This document shows positions 18,080-26,494 of a DNA stretch of 64,000 bases, in pieces. Under the pieces are notes generated by a model. That model saw only the letters and a list, made by a program, of their open reading frames with translations, had not been told where the DNA came from and did not search any database. The position numbers were made by a program, and so were the translations under genes. The stretch comes from Cellulosimicrobium cellulans (GTDB lineage Bacteria; Actinomycetota; Actinomycetes; Actinomycetales; Cellulomonadaceae). The stretch spans positions 1-64,000 of the forward strand of contig NZ_VEGH01000003.1 in NCBI RefSeq assembly GCF_007679345.1, in the 5' to 3' direction. The first letter of the stretch is position 1. Every line of letters starts with the position of its first letter.

Positions 18080-18144
18080 CCCGCACCCCGCGCTCCTCAC
18101 GCCGCGCTCCGCGCCCGGCCCTGCGCCCGCCCGACGCCCTGCCC

Positions 18145-18204
18145 CGAGAGGGCGGCTCTCGGCTGTCTCGTGCGCGCCCGGTGCGGCCGAGAGCTGCCGT
18201 CTCG
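18145..18204. terminator. Twin hairpins between convergent polysaccharide operons
   Basis: Two stem-loops lie side by side: CCGAGAG/CTCTCGG around 18144-18162 and GCCGAGA/TCTCGGC at 18186-18206. The two units are also inverted copies of each other (CGAGAGGGCGGCTCTCGGC against the complement of 18186-18204, 17 of 19 matching), so a larger alternative stem can form. The position, 3' of both converging operons, fits a bidirectional terminator. Confidence 0.65.
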
Positions 18205-18220
18205 GCGAGACGGGGCGGGG

Positions 18221-19192
18221 TCAGAGCGGGCGCCTGGCAGTCGGGGTGCCGGTGCCGCGCGCGGTGCGCGCGGGGACGCGTCGAGGTGACCGGGGCGTGC
18301 GGGAGGTGGTGACGGTGTCCGCCTCCGGCGGCTCGCGCGGGGGTGCCGCGTCGGGCGCGGGCGCGCTCGGCGCGGCGGGGGGCGACGCCGCGTCCGTGCC
18401 CGCCGCCGAGCCCGTACCCGGCGGTGATTCCGCGTCCTCGTCCGCCGCACCCGAGCCTGCGCCGGCCACCGAGTCCGCGTCCGTGCCCGCCACCGGGTCG
18501 CCGCCCGCAGCCCCGCCCGCGCTGTCCGTCGCGTCCGCCGCTCGCGCCTGCGCCCGCCGCGCCCGCGTCCCCGAGCGCCAGCGGCCCAGGCTCGCCGCGC
18601 CGAACACCAGCACCGCGCCCCCGAGCAGCACGACGATGACGGCACGCAGCCGGCTGGAGAACTGCTCGGTGGCGTCGTCGGGCGGCGCGAGGAGCAGCGG
18701 CGTGAACAGGTACCGGTCGTCGGCGCCGTTGACCCGCTGCAGATCCTCCAGCTCGGCCTCGAGCACCGTGCCGACCGCGGTCGTGGTGGCCACGGCGGCC
18801 TCGGGGGTCGGGCCCACGCCGGTGATGTCGACCACGAAGCCGTTCCCGCCGACCCCCGGGCCGACCCCGTAGTCCGTGCCGACCCCGTCGGCCTCGAGCT
18901 GCTCCACCGTGGACGCGGCGCCCAGGCGGGCGATGAGCGCGTCGGTGATGAGGTTGGTGTCGGCGGACCGCAGGTACGGGTTGTCCCCGTTCAGGGCCGC
19001 GAGCGCCGGGTCGCCCTCGAGCTCCTCGGTGGTGGGCACCGCGGGGTTGACCAGGGCGTAGGTCGAGGTCGCCTCGTAGCTGCGCGGCGCGAACCCGTAC
19101 ACGTACGCGGCGGCGGCGAGGCTGAGCAGCAGGGCGGGCAGCACGTACCAGCGCTGCTGCCACAGCGTCCTCAGGACGTCGGTCGGGTCCAC
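18221..19192 (-). CDS. Wzz-like chain-length determinant protein
   Basis: A 323-residue membrane protein with a transmembrane helix at about 16-35 (WYVLPALLLSLAAAAYVYG), an extracytoplasmic region, and a second helix near residue 190 (AVIVVLLGGAVLVFGAA). This is the Wzz/YveK layout without the tyrosine-kinase domain. The C-terminal ~110 residues are an Ala/Asp/Glu/Pro-rich cytoplasmic tail of low complexity. It should control polymer length together with the ligase/polymerase just upstream. GTG 19192 has an AGGAGGAGG site and overlaps the upstream gene by 22 bp. It is the last gene of the minus-strand operon. Confidence 0.78.
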   Translation of the reverse strand: MDPTDVLRTLWQQRWYVLPALLLSLAAAAYVYGFAPRSYEATSTYALVNPAVPTTEELEGDPALAALNGDNPYLRSADTNLITDALIARLGAASTVEQLEADGVGTDYGVGPGVGGNGFVVDITGVGPTPEAAVATTTAVGTVLEAELEDLQRVNGADDRYLFTPLLLAPPDDATEQFSSRLRAVIVVLLGGAVLVFGAASLGRWRSGTRARRAQARAADATDSAGGAAGGDPVAGTDADSVAGAGSGAADEDAESPPGTGSAAGTDAASPPAAPSAPAPDAAPPREPPEADTVTTSRTPRSPRRVPARTARGTGTPTARRPL

Positions 19193-20580
19193 GGCTCCTC
19201 CTCCTGACGCACCAGCAACCACGCCGCCCCCGACAGCCCGACCAGCGCGGGGAACATCAGCGCGAAGACGGGGAAGGACAGCGAGTCGAACGTGAGCGAG
19301 CACACCGCGCCCGCGAGGGTGCCGGCGGCGAGCGAGCCGGCGAGGCAGCGCAGCCGGGGCGACCGCGCGGTGCGGGCGGCGTGCAGGCCCGTGACCCCGG
19401 GCAGCACCAGGTAGACGACGGTCGCGGCGACGCCCACGGCTCCCGTGGTCACCAGCGCGTTCAGGTACTGGTTGTCCAGGATGTGCAGCGCGTCCTCCGG
19501 CATGTAGTTCCCGGGCCCGAGCCCGAGCAGCGGGTGCGCGTCGAACATCGCGACCACCCGCGGGTAGTTGTCGAGCCGGGTCGAGATCGAGGGGTCGGAG
19601 GCGTCCGCCCCCAGCGCGCCCCCGAGCGTGCTCACCAGGCCCGGCACGGACAGGAACAGCCCGGCGACGGCCACCGGCGCCGTGACCAGCACCCAGCGGC
19701 GCGCGGTCCGGGGGAGGAAGGGCAGCGCCACGGCCGTCGCGACGGCCAGACCGAGGACGCCCGACCGCGAGATGCTCACGGCGACGGCGACCACGAGGAG
19801 CCCGGTCCGGAGCAGGTGCGCCCACAGGCGCCCGCTCCGGTCGTAGACGGCCCGCCAGATCGACAGCGGCAGCAGCATCGAGGCGACGACCCCGAGCTCG
19901 ATCGGGGAGAAGGTGGTCCCCGCGACGCGGACGAGCGCGCCGCGGGGCTGGAACGGGGTGTCGCCGCCGTTGGGGGTGAACCCGGGCATGACCCAGGGTG
20001 CCCAGTCCACCGGGTCGACGTGCAGCAGGAACTGCACGAGGGCGACGAGGCAGCACACGACCGCCCCGTCGAGGAGCGCGCGGGCGCACTGCGCGGCCCC
20101 GGTCACCGTCCGCGCGCACTCGGGGAGCACGGTGACGAGCGTCGCGCTGGCGAGCACGAGCAGCAGCCAGCGCTCGCCGGCGGCCCGGGTCACCACCGTG
20201 CTGCCGCCGGTCGTCCCGAGCCAGAGCGCCGCCGACGACGCCACCGTGGCCAGCAGCAGGGCCGCCACGGCGAGCCGGCCGGGGTGCCGGGCGGTCAGCG
20301 GGTCGTGCAGCCCCCACGCCCACGAGACGACCCAGAACGCGCCGAGCAGCAGCGTCAGCAGCATGGGGACGGTCCCGGCGGCGCCGATCGGGGCGATCAC
20401 CAGGCTGGCCGGCGCGGCACCGATGGTGACCAGGGCGGCGCGGAGCAGCAGCGGCACGCCCCGCTCCGGCGCCGGCGCGGCGACGCCCGGCGGCGCGGCG
20501 TCCGGCGGCGCGGCGTCCGACGGGGCGGCGGCGGTCGGCGCGGGGAGCGGCACGGCCGGCCGCGGCTGGAGCGCGGTCAC
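19171..20580 (-). CDS. O-antigen ligase/polymerase family membrane protein
   Basis: A 469-residue protein with about 11-12 transmembrane segments. The Wzy_C/WaaL signature region is visible: RLDNYPRVVAMFDAHPLLGLGPGNY, then LDNQYLNALVTTGAVGVAATVVYL. In this locus, with a flippase and a Wzz-like protein, it is the best candidate for the Wzy polymerase, though a ligase role cannot be excluded. The first ~40 residues are Ala/Pro-rich and cytoplasmic, with repeated PPDAAPP-like units. Start GTG 20580 overlaps the upstream stop by four bases. Confidence 0.82.
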   Translation of the reverse strand: MTALQPRPAVPLPAPTAAAPSDAAPPDAAPPGVAAPAPERGVPLLLRAALVTIGAAPASLVIAPIGAAGTVPMLLTLLLGAFWVVSWAWGLHDPLTARHPGRLAVAALLLATVASSAALWLGTTGGSTVVTRAAGERWLLLVLASATLVTVLPECARTVTGAAQCARALLDGAVVCCLVALVQFLLHVDPVDWAPWVMPGFTPNGGDTPFQPRGALVRVAGTTFSPIELGVVASMLLPLSIWRAVYDRSGRLWAHLLRTGLLVVAVAVSISRSGVLGLAVATAVALPFLPRTARRWVLVTAPVAVAGLFLSVPGLVSTLGGALGADASDPSISTRLDNYPRVVAMFDAHPLLGLGPGNYMPEDALHILDNQYLNALVTTGAVGVAATVVYLVLPGVTGLHAARTARSPRLRCLAGSLAAGTLAGAVCSLTFDSLSFPVFALMFPALVGLSGAAWLLVRQEEEPWTRPTS

Positions 20581-21902
20581 GGCCCGGCGCACCCCGGCGC
20601 GGCACCCGGAGCGTGGTCGTAGCGGTACAGGTGCACGGCCAGGCCGTCGGCGAACGCGTCGGTGAACGACCCGCCCTCGAGCGCGAGGGTGCGGTCCTCG
20701 CCGAGGACGGTGACGGTGCCGTCGGCCGCGCACCGCAGGTCGAACCGCACGGTCGCCGCCCCGTCGGTGGCCGCCGCGAACAGGTACTGGTCGTCCCCGT
20801 CGACCTTCACCGCGGTGTCGACCGGGCCGTCGGGCCGCACCGCGCCGTCGAGGAACGGCGCGGTCAGCGCGGGGCCGAGCTCGGCGAGCTGTCGGTTCAG
20901 GTCAGTCACCCACGGCCGCACCTCGGCGCCGCACGGCTCGCGCAGCAGGTGGAACGACTCGCAGTCGCCCCCGAAGCTGTGGTTGAAGTAGACGACCCCA
21001 CGCGCTCCGTGGATCACGCTGCTCCACACGGCGGCGCGCACCTGCGGCCCGGTGATCGTCGGCGCGTCGTCCTCGGAGAACGGGTGGCCGAGCTCGACGA
21101 ACGCCCACACCGGCCTGCTGCCGGGCGGGTCGACGAGGGAGCGGACCCGGTCGACGGTGCGCCCGTAGTTCGCCGCGCGCCGGCACTCCGGCTCCGTCAG
21201 GGGCTGCCCGTCGGCGAGCAGCAGGCCGCCCTCGTGCCCGCCGCAGATGTGCGGGTCCGTGAACCAGTAGGTGTCGGCCGAGACGACGTCGGCGTAGTCG
21301 TTGACGAACCGGGCGGCCTCCGCGTCGTCGAGGCGGAACGCGACGCCCTTGCCGTAGTTCGCGTAGGTCAGCGCACCCTCGGGGAGCCCGGCCCGCACGG
21401 CGGCCTGGACCGTGTACCCGCACGGGGTGTTGGCCGGGTCGCAGACCTCGCCCTGACCCGGCCAGAGCCCGGTCCAGCCGCTGTCCCCGGCACCCGCCCA
21501 CATGTCCACCTCGTCGGCGAGCACGCCGCCGGCCGCGCGCGGGTCCTCGCGGCCGACGAGCGCGGCGAGGCCGGAGCCGTCGAGCAGGGCCAGGTCGGAG
21601 TCCGTCGTGAGGTCGACGTAGGTGGTGAGCCCGGCCGCGCGATCGAGCACGACGTCCCCGGGGTCGGTGACGCTCTCCAGCCAGACGCCGACCGGGAACG
21701 TGCGCTGCTCCGGCGGGAGGGTCGGGTCGAACCGGTCGTAGTAGCCCGGGCCGCCGTCGACCTCCCGCCACGCGAGGGCCCCCCAGGACGGCTCGGGGGT
21801 GGGGGACGGCGACGCGGTCGGCTCCTGCGTCGGGCCGGCGCAGGAGCCGAAGCACACCCCGGCGACGGCCAGGCCGGCGCAGACCCGGCGGGCGGCGCTC
21901 AC
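20577..21902 (-). CDS. Secreted TIM-barrel-like protein of unknown function, putative glycosidase
   Basis: A 441-residue exported protein. The N-terminal signal region (RRVCAGLAVAGVCFGSCAG) ends in a Cys that may be lipidated, although the box FGSC is imperfect. A Ser/Thr/Pro linker follows. The body has acidic and aromatic motifs typical of a (beta/alpha)8 glycosidase: GGVLADEVDMW, VVSADTYWFTDP, RPVWAFVELGHPF, VIHGARGVVYFNHSF. A small beta domain closes the protein. I do not recognise a named family. Placed between a glycosyltransferase and the polymerase, it may trim or edit the exported glycan. Both ends overlap neighbours by four bases. Confidence 0.65.
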   Translation of the reverse strand: MSAARRVCAGLAVAGVCFGSCAGPTQEPTASPSPTPEPSWGALAWREVDGGPGYYDRFDPTLPPEQRTFPVGVWLESVTDPGDVVLDRAAGLTTYVDLTTDSDLALLDGSGLAALVGREDPRAAGGVLADEVDMWAGAGDSGWTGLWPGQGEVCDPANTPCGYTVQAAVRAGLPEGALTYANYGKGVAFRLDDAEAARFVNDYADVVSADTYWFTDPHICGGHEGGLLLADGQPLTEPECRRAANYGRTVDRVRSLVDPPGSRPVWAFVELGHPFSEDDAPTITGPQVRAAVWSSVIHGARGVVYFNHSFGGDCESFHLLREPCGAEVRPWVTDLNRQLAELGPALTAPFLDGAVRPDGPVDTAVKVDGDDQYLFAAATDGAATVRFDLRCAADGTVTVLGEDRTLALEGGSFTDAFADGLAVHLYRYDHAPGAAPGCAGP

Positions 21903-23407
21903 CGCGGGCCCCCGACCGCGGGGGCCGGCGCGGGCACCGTCGCGGCGCGGGCGCGGGCAGCCCCCGACGGGGCTGCGGTCGCCGGGACCACGAGCTCGAG
22001 CAGCGTGCGCGCCCCGCGTGCGCTCGCGTACCCCGCGACGACGTGCCGCCGGCCCGCGGCCCCGAGCGCCGTGGCCAGCGCGGGGTCCGCCGCGACCCGG
22101 GCCACCGCCGCCGCCAGCGCCTCCGGGTCCCGCGGCGGCACGAGGAGGCCGGTCCGGCCGTCGGTGACCAGCTCGCCGACGCCCCCGCCCGCGCACACCA
22201 CGACGGGCAGCTCCATCGCGAGCGCCTCCATCACCGCGACCCCGAGCGGCTCGGCGTGGCTGGCGAGCGCGAACACGTGCGCGGCCCCGAGCTCGGCGCG
22301 CACCCGGTCCTCGCCGACCGCACCCGGCAGCCGCACGCGGTCGGCGAGCCCGAGGGCGCCCACGAGCGCCTCCAGGTCGCGACGGTGCCCCGCGCCGCCC
22401 CGCTCGTCCTCGCCGAGCACCACCAACCGAGCGTCCAGGCCGCGGTCGACCAGGAGGCGGAGGGCGCGCAGCAGGTCGTCGTGCCCCTTGGCCGGGTTGA
22501 GCCGGCCGCAGGCGACCAGGCGCAGCGGCCCGGCCCCCGCCCACGGGCGGTAGGGGAGCGCCCGGGCGAACGCGTCCGGGTCCACGCCCATCGGAGCGAG
22601 CGCGACGACCGCGGGTGCGTCCGGACCGAGCGCGGCGCGGAGCTCGCCCCGCAGGTCGGCGGTGATCGCCAGCCCGAAGGTCGCGCCGCGCCACTTGCCG
22701 CGCTGGTTGCCCCCGTAGTCGGCGAGCGGCCCGTGCAGCGTCAGGCTGTAGGGCGGGCCGCCCAGCAGCCGGGCGAGGGCGGCGACCTGGGCCGCGTCGG
22801 CGCAGGAGTGCACGTGCAGGTGCTGCCAACCACCGGCGCGGCCCAGGGCGGCGAGCCGGGCGGCCGCGAGGGTGAGGCCGGCGGCACGGGCGGCGGCGCG
22901 GAGTGCCGGCGCTGGTCGCCCGGCGCCGGCCGACCGGTCTCCGCCGGCCTCGCCCGTCCGCCCGGCCCCGTCCGCGCCGGCCTCCTCGCTCGGCCCCGCG
23001 GCCTCGTTCGGCCCTGCGGCCCCGCTCGGCCCCGCGGCCCCGCTCGGCCCTGCGGCTCCGCTCGCCCCCGCGAGCGCCGCGGTGCGCGCCTCGCGCAGCA
23101 CCGCCCGCCACCGGCCGGTCGTGACGGCGCGGGCGAGCACTCCCGCCACGCCGGCGGCCGCCCTCGCCGTCGGGTCGGCGAGGTACGTGGTGCGCGCTGC
23201 CGCCGCGTCCGCCCACGGGTGCGCCGCGGGCCGGCGGGGGTGGCGGGTCGAGACCAGGACGGGGCGCGCACCCGCCCGCTCCAGCGCCGTGACCTCCCGC
23301 CAGAAGAACGCGTGCGTCTGGCCGGGGAACTCGGGGACGAGGTAGCCCAGCACGACGCCGCCCGGCGCCCCGGGCCCGGCGCCGGTCCCGCCCTGGCGGC
23401 GCGTCAC
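21899..23407 (-). CDS. Glycosyltransferase, GT4 type with internal GAAGPS repeats
   Basis: A 502-residue GT-B enzyme. The N-domain starts LGYLVPEFPGQTHAFFWREV. The C-domain has LVACGRLNPAKGHDDLLRAL, the LVVLGEDERGGAGHR strand and EPLGVAVMEALAMELPVVVCAGGGVGELV, the GT4 E-x7-E donor motif. Around residues 115-145 sits an insert built from six-residue GAAGPS-like units, coded by four 18-bp repeats at 22989-23060. The insert separates two parts of the N-domain and is probably a surface loop. It would add a sugar to the lipid-linked glycan. GTGA overlaps at both ends. Confidence 0.83.
   Translation of the reverse strand: MTRRQGGTGAGPGAPGGVVLGYLVPEFPGQTHAFFWREVTALERAGARPVLVSTRHPRRPAAHPWADAAAARTTYLADPTARAAAGVAGVLARAVTTGRWRAVLREARTAALAGASGAAGPSGAAGPSGAAGPNEAAGPSEEAGADGAGRTGEAGGDRSAGAGRPAPALRAAARAAGLTLAAARLAALGRAGGWQHLHVHSCADAAQVAALARLLGGPPYSLTLHGPLADYGGNQRGKWRGATFGLAITADLRGELRAALGPDAPAVVALAPMGVDPDAFARALPYRPWAGAGPLRLVACGRLNPAKGHDDLLRALRLLVDRGLDARLVVLGEDERGGAGHRRDLEALVGALGLADRVRLPGAVGEDRVRAELGAAHVFALASHAEPLGVAVMEALAMELPVVVCAGGGVGELVTDGRTGLLVPPRDPEALAAAVARVAADPALATALGAAGRRHVVAGYASARGARTLLELVVPATAAPSGAARARAATVPAPAPAVGGPR
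22989..23060. repeat. Four 18-bp tandem repeats inside a GT4 gene
   Basis: Four consecutive units of the form CTCGGCCCYGCGGCCCCG with one to three changes each. They are in frame and encode GAAGPS-like hexapeptides on the minus strand. Copy number could vary between strains by slippage without breaking the frame. Confidence 0.85.
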
Positions 23408-25314
23408 CGCCGGCTGCTCTCGTCGCGCTCCCAGCGGCTCGGGCGCCCCGCCCGGGTCCCCAGCCGGGCCCGCGCCCGACCGAGGGTGACGAGCGCGGCG
23501 TACACCGCCGCGTCGACCGCGCTGCGCGGCCCGCGGACCGTCCGCAGCAGCGCCGCGGCGGTCCGGCCGGGCCCGGGGACCGGGCCGGGTGTCCCCGCCC
23601 CCGCCGTCCTGGCGAGCGCGCGCGCCCGCACCTCCGACGTGCCGCGCGCGGTCCGCGCGAGCACCCGGACGAGGCTGCGCGCGGTGCGGGGCGCGACGAC
23701 GCGCACCGGCGGGGCGTCGACCACGCCCTTCTCCCCGGTCGCGAACAGCGCGTCCACCCACAGGTCGTCCGCCACGAGGTCCGGGAACCCGCCGAGCCGC
23801 GCGTGGCCGCGCTCGGACAGCCCGTACACCCCCGCCCCCCAGAGGGCGTCGCGCGGGCCGGCCAGTCGTGCCCGGGCCCGGTGGAACGCCCGCACGGGCG
23901 CGGAGGCCCCGGCCAGGTCCACCGCGGCGGGCGGGCGGGCGGCGAGCCACGGGCCGTCGGCGAGCGCCCGCAGCGTCGCGGCCACCGCGGCCGGGGCAGC
24001 GGCCACGTCCGCGTCCAGGTAGACGCGCGGGTACCGGCGCGCGGCGCGGTCCCCGGCGTCGAGCGCGCGCGGCTTCGACGCCTCCGGGATCTCCAGCACC
24101 CGGACGCCGGGGAACCGCCGCGCGACTGCGGCGGTGCCGTCCTGGCACCCGTTGCACACCACCACGACGTCGACGCCCGCCGTGCGGGCCCAGGGCGCCA
24201 GTCCGGCGAGGGTGCGGCCGATGACCGCCGCCTCGTCGTGCGCCGCGATGATCACGGTGCCGTCGACGGGCGCCCGTGGTGGCACCGCCGGCCCGGCAGC
24301 AGCGCTCTCGCGGGCCTCCGACGCGGCGCCGCCCGCCCCGCCCTCCTGCGCCAGCCCGGTCGGCATCCCACGCGGCAGCGCCCGGCGGGCGGCGGGCACC
24401 AGCAGCGCCCGGACCGCCGACCGGTGGCCCGCGTCCCAGGTGCGCGCGACGGACCCGGCCACCGTGACCGCGAGGGTCGCGGCGGCGAGCGGCGCGGCGC
24501 GGTGCTTGCGCGCGTACCGGACGCGATTCACCTGGAGCAGGGCGGTGAGCTCGGGTCCGCGGCCGGACCCGCCCGCGGCGTGCCGGACCCGGGCCGCCGG
24601 CTCGAACCACACCTCCCAGCCGGCCTCCCGGGCGCGGCGGCAGTAGTCGGTCTCCTCGGAGTACAGGAAGAACCGTTCGTCCCAGGGCCCGATCGCACGG
24701 GCGGCCTCCGCGCGCACGAGCATCGCGGCGCCGGTGCCCCAGTCGACCGGGTGCGCCCAGGCGTACGCGGTGGGGTCGCGCACCGTCTCGGACAGCCAGC
24801 CGGGCCGGTCGCCGAGGAACCGCCCCAGCACCGCGTCCCCGAGGGACCGCGTCACCGACGGCTCGCGTCTCAGCGAGGGCTGCACGGCGCCCGCCCGGTC
24901 GAGCAGCAGGGGCAGCACGATGCCGGCCCGGCTCCGCTGCAGCCGCGCGAGCAGGGCGGGCACGGCACCCGGCTCCAGCACCAGGTCGGCGTTCAGCACC
25001 AGCGTCGCCGGGACGTCCCCCAGCCGCGCCAGGCCGACGTTGATCCCACCGGCGTACCCGACGTTGCCGTGACCGGTCAGGGTGAGGACGTCGGCGTGCG
25101 CGCGGGCGCGGCGGACCGTGCCGTCGGACGACCCGTTGTCGACCACGACGACCCGCATCGGGGTGCCGGCGGCCTCGAGCCGCAGGCTCCCGAGCAACCG
25201 GTCCAGGTGCGCCTCGTTGTCGTAGGTGACCACCAGCACGCCCAGGGCCGCGGGGGCGTCCACCGCGGCGAACGCCGGGCCCGCGGTGGCCCGGCGCTCG
25301 GCCTGCGCCGTCAC
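23404..25314 (-). CDS. Bidomain GT2-GT2 glycosyltransferase
   Basis: A 636-residue fusion of two GT-A domains. Domain 1 (about 22-290) is of the rhamnosyltransferase/mycofactocin-type GT2 class: LVVTYDNEAHLDRLL, VVVDNGSSDGT, NVGYAGGINVGL, NAD at 108-110 as metal site, and a GPWDERFFLYSEETDYCRRA acceptor motif. Domain 2 (about 352-570) has TVIIAAHDEAAVIG, VVVCNGCQDGT and YLDADV as DxD. A 55-residue Gly/Ala/Glu linker joins them. One polypeptide may add two successive sugars. Start GTG 25314 overlaps the WecG/TagA stop by four bases; its stop overlaps the GT4 start. Confidence 0.85.
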   Translation of the reverse strand: MTAQAERRATAGPAFAAVDAPAALGVLVVTYDNEAHLDRLLGSLRLEAAGTPMRVVVVDNGSSDGTVRRARAHADVLTLTGHGNVGYAGGINVGLARLGDVPATLVLNADLVLEPGAVPALLARLQRSRAGIVLPLLLDRAGAVQPSLRREPSVTRSLGDAVLGRFLGDRPGWLSETVRDPTAYAWAHPVDWGTGAAMLVRAEAARAIGPWDERFFLYSEETDYCRRAREAGWEVWFEPAARVRHAAGGSGRGPELTALLQVNRVRYARKHRAAPLAAATLAVTVAGSVARTWDAGHRSAVRALLVPAARRALPRGMPTGLAQEGGAGGAASEARESAAAGPAVPPRAPVDGTVIIAAHDEAAVIGRTLAGLAPWARTAGVDVVVVCNGCQDGTAAVARRFPGVRVLEIPEASKPRALDAGDRAARRYPRVYLDADVAAAPAAVAATLRALADGPWLAARPPAAVDLAGASAPVRAFHRARARLAGPRDALWGAGVYGLSERGHARLGGFPDLVADDLWVDALFATGEKGVVDAPPVRVVAPRTARSLVRVLARTARGTSEVRARALARTAGAGTPGPVPGPGRTAAALLRTVRGPRSAVDAAVYAALVTLGRARARLGTRAGRPSRWERDESSRR

Positions 25315-26192
25315 GCGCGCCCCGCCGCGTCGGGCGTCCCGGGCACGAGCACGAAGCTGCGCCGCGCCAGCACGTCGTAGGCGGGCGGCCCGTCGAGCAG
25401 GTACCGGCGGGCGAGCCGCCGCGGCTCGTGCGCGAGCCGCCACGCCCACTCCCAGCCGTGGTCCCGGACCGCCTCCGGGGCCCGCTGCGCCGCGCCCGCG
25501 AGGAAGTCGACGACGGCGCCGAACGCGAGCAGGACCGCGGCCCCGGTCAGGGGGCCGTACCGCGCGATCCACCGTTCCTGGCGGGGCTTGCCCAGGCCGA
25601 CCACGACGACGTCGGCCGCGGCGTGCCGCACGAGCGCGGCCCAGGCGCGGCAGGCGGCCGCGTCGTCCAGGTCGCGCCGCGGGGGCGACCAGGTCCCGGC
25701 GACCGCGAGCCCGGGCCGGTCGGCGGCCAGCCGCGCCACCAGCGCGTCGAGCACGTCGGGCCGGCCGCCGAGGAACCCGACCCGCAGGCCGTCGGACGCC
25801 GCGCGGTCGAGCACCGGCGCGATGAGGTCGCTGCCCGCGAGCCGGGGCCAGGGGTGGCCCGTGAGGTGCTCCGCGCGACGGACCAGCGGTGCCCCGTCGA
25901 GGAGGTTGAGCCAGCGGACCGGCGCGAGCCCGCCGAGCGGGTCGTCCGCCGGCGGGCCGGTGGGGTACGGGTCGCCGGCGTCCGGGTGCGCCCAGGCGAA
26001 CGGCACCAGGGAGGACGGCCCGTGGTACCCGAAGTGGTGGATGTGGTCGAGGTTGGCGCTCATGACGCCGAGGGGCCACGTGGCCCCCCGGGTCGCGTGC
26101 CCGACGACGGTGTCGACGGCGCCGGCGGTGTCCAGCAGGTCGACCGGTGTGCCGCCGAGCAGGACCCGGGGCCAGGGGAGGGGAGCGGGCAT
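25311..26192 (-). CDS. WecG/TagA/CpsF family glycosyltransferase (GT26)
   Basis: A 293-residue protein, first gene of the minus-strand operon. It has the GT26 layout: LGGTPVDLLD at the N-terminus, LNLLDGAPLVRRAEHLTGHPWPRLAGSDL, LRVGFLGGRPDVLDALV, VVVVGLGKPRQERWIARY and AFGAVVDFLAGAAQRAP. The family adds the second sugar (ManNAc-type or ManNAcA) to an undecaprenyl-diphosphate-linked first sugar, a committed early step. No priming phosphoglycosyltransferase is in the window and it must be encoded elsewhere. The start ATG 26192 has a weak ribosome site. Upstream lies a ~280-nt leader and the shared TGTCCG element. Confidence 0.88.
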   Translation of the reverse strand: MPAPLPWPRVLLGGTPVDLLDTAGAVDTVVGHATRGATWPLGVMSANLDHIHHFGYHGPSSLVPFAWAHPDAGDPYPTGPPADDPLGGLAPVRWLNLLDGAPLVRRAEHLTGHPWPRLAGSDLIAPVLDRAASDGLRVGFLGGRPDVLDALVARLAADRPGLAVAGTWSPPRRDLDDAAACRAWAALVRHAAADVVVVGLGKPRQERWIARYGPLTGAAVLLAFGAVVDFLAGAAQRAPEAVRDHGWEWAWRLAHEPRRLARRYLLDGPPAYDVLARRSFVLVPGTPDAAGRA

Positions 26193-26473
26193 GCGTCACC
26201 GTCCGTGGGAGTCGGCGGGCGGGGGGCCGCGCCGGGCGCGAGGGCGCCCGGTCCCGGTGCGGCCGGTGCGCGCGCCGGGAGCGGCGCGGTGGACGCGGTC
26301 CAGCCCGGGGCGGTGGGATGCGGCGCGGTGCGCCCCGGTGCTCGACATCGCTGTCAGTCCTCCGGTCGCGTCCCGTGCGCGGGCCGACCGGCGTCCCGGG
26401 GACGGCGTCCGGGCCGCCGGCTGGGCGGGAGGGGCGCTGCACCGGGACCTCGTGGCCAGAGTCCGCGGTAGAG
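26193..26473. other. Non-coding stretch, probable 5' leader of the minus-strand operon
   Basis: About 280 bp between the GT26 start and the TGTCCG element. A 102-codon open frame crosses it on the minus strand but has Arg/Pro/Ala-biased shadow composition and no ribosome site. I see no riboswitch motif. If transcription starts at the TGTCCG element, this is a long 5' untranslated leader. Confidence 0.45.
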
Positions 26474-26474
26474 A

Positions 26475-26494
26475 CATATCGGACAATTCGGACA
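26475..26494 (-). promoter_or_regulatory. Candidate operator/promoter of the convergent operon, TGTCCGWWWTG x2
   Basis: Read on the minus strand, TGTCCGAATTG (26494-26484) is followed by TGTCCGATATG (26485-26475), two direct repeats 9 bp apart that overlap by two bases. The element matches the pair at 6475-6503 before the plus-strand operon, where spacing is 18 bp. The stretch is an AT-rich island in GC-rich DNA. Confidence 0.6.
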
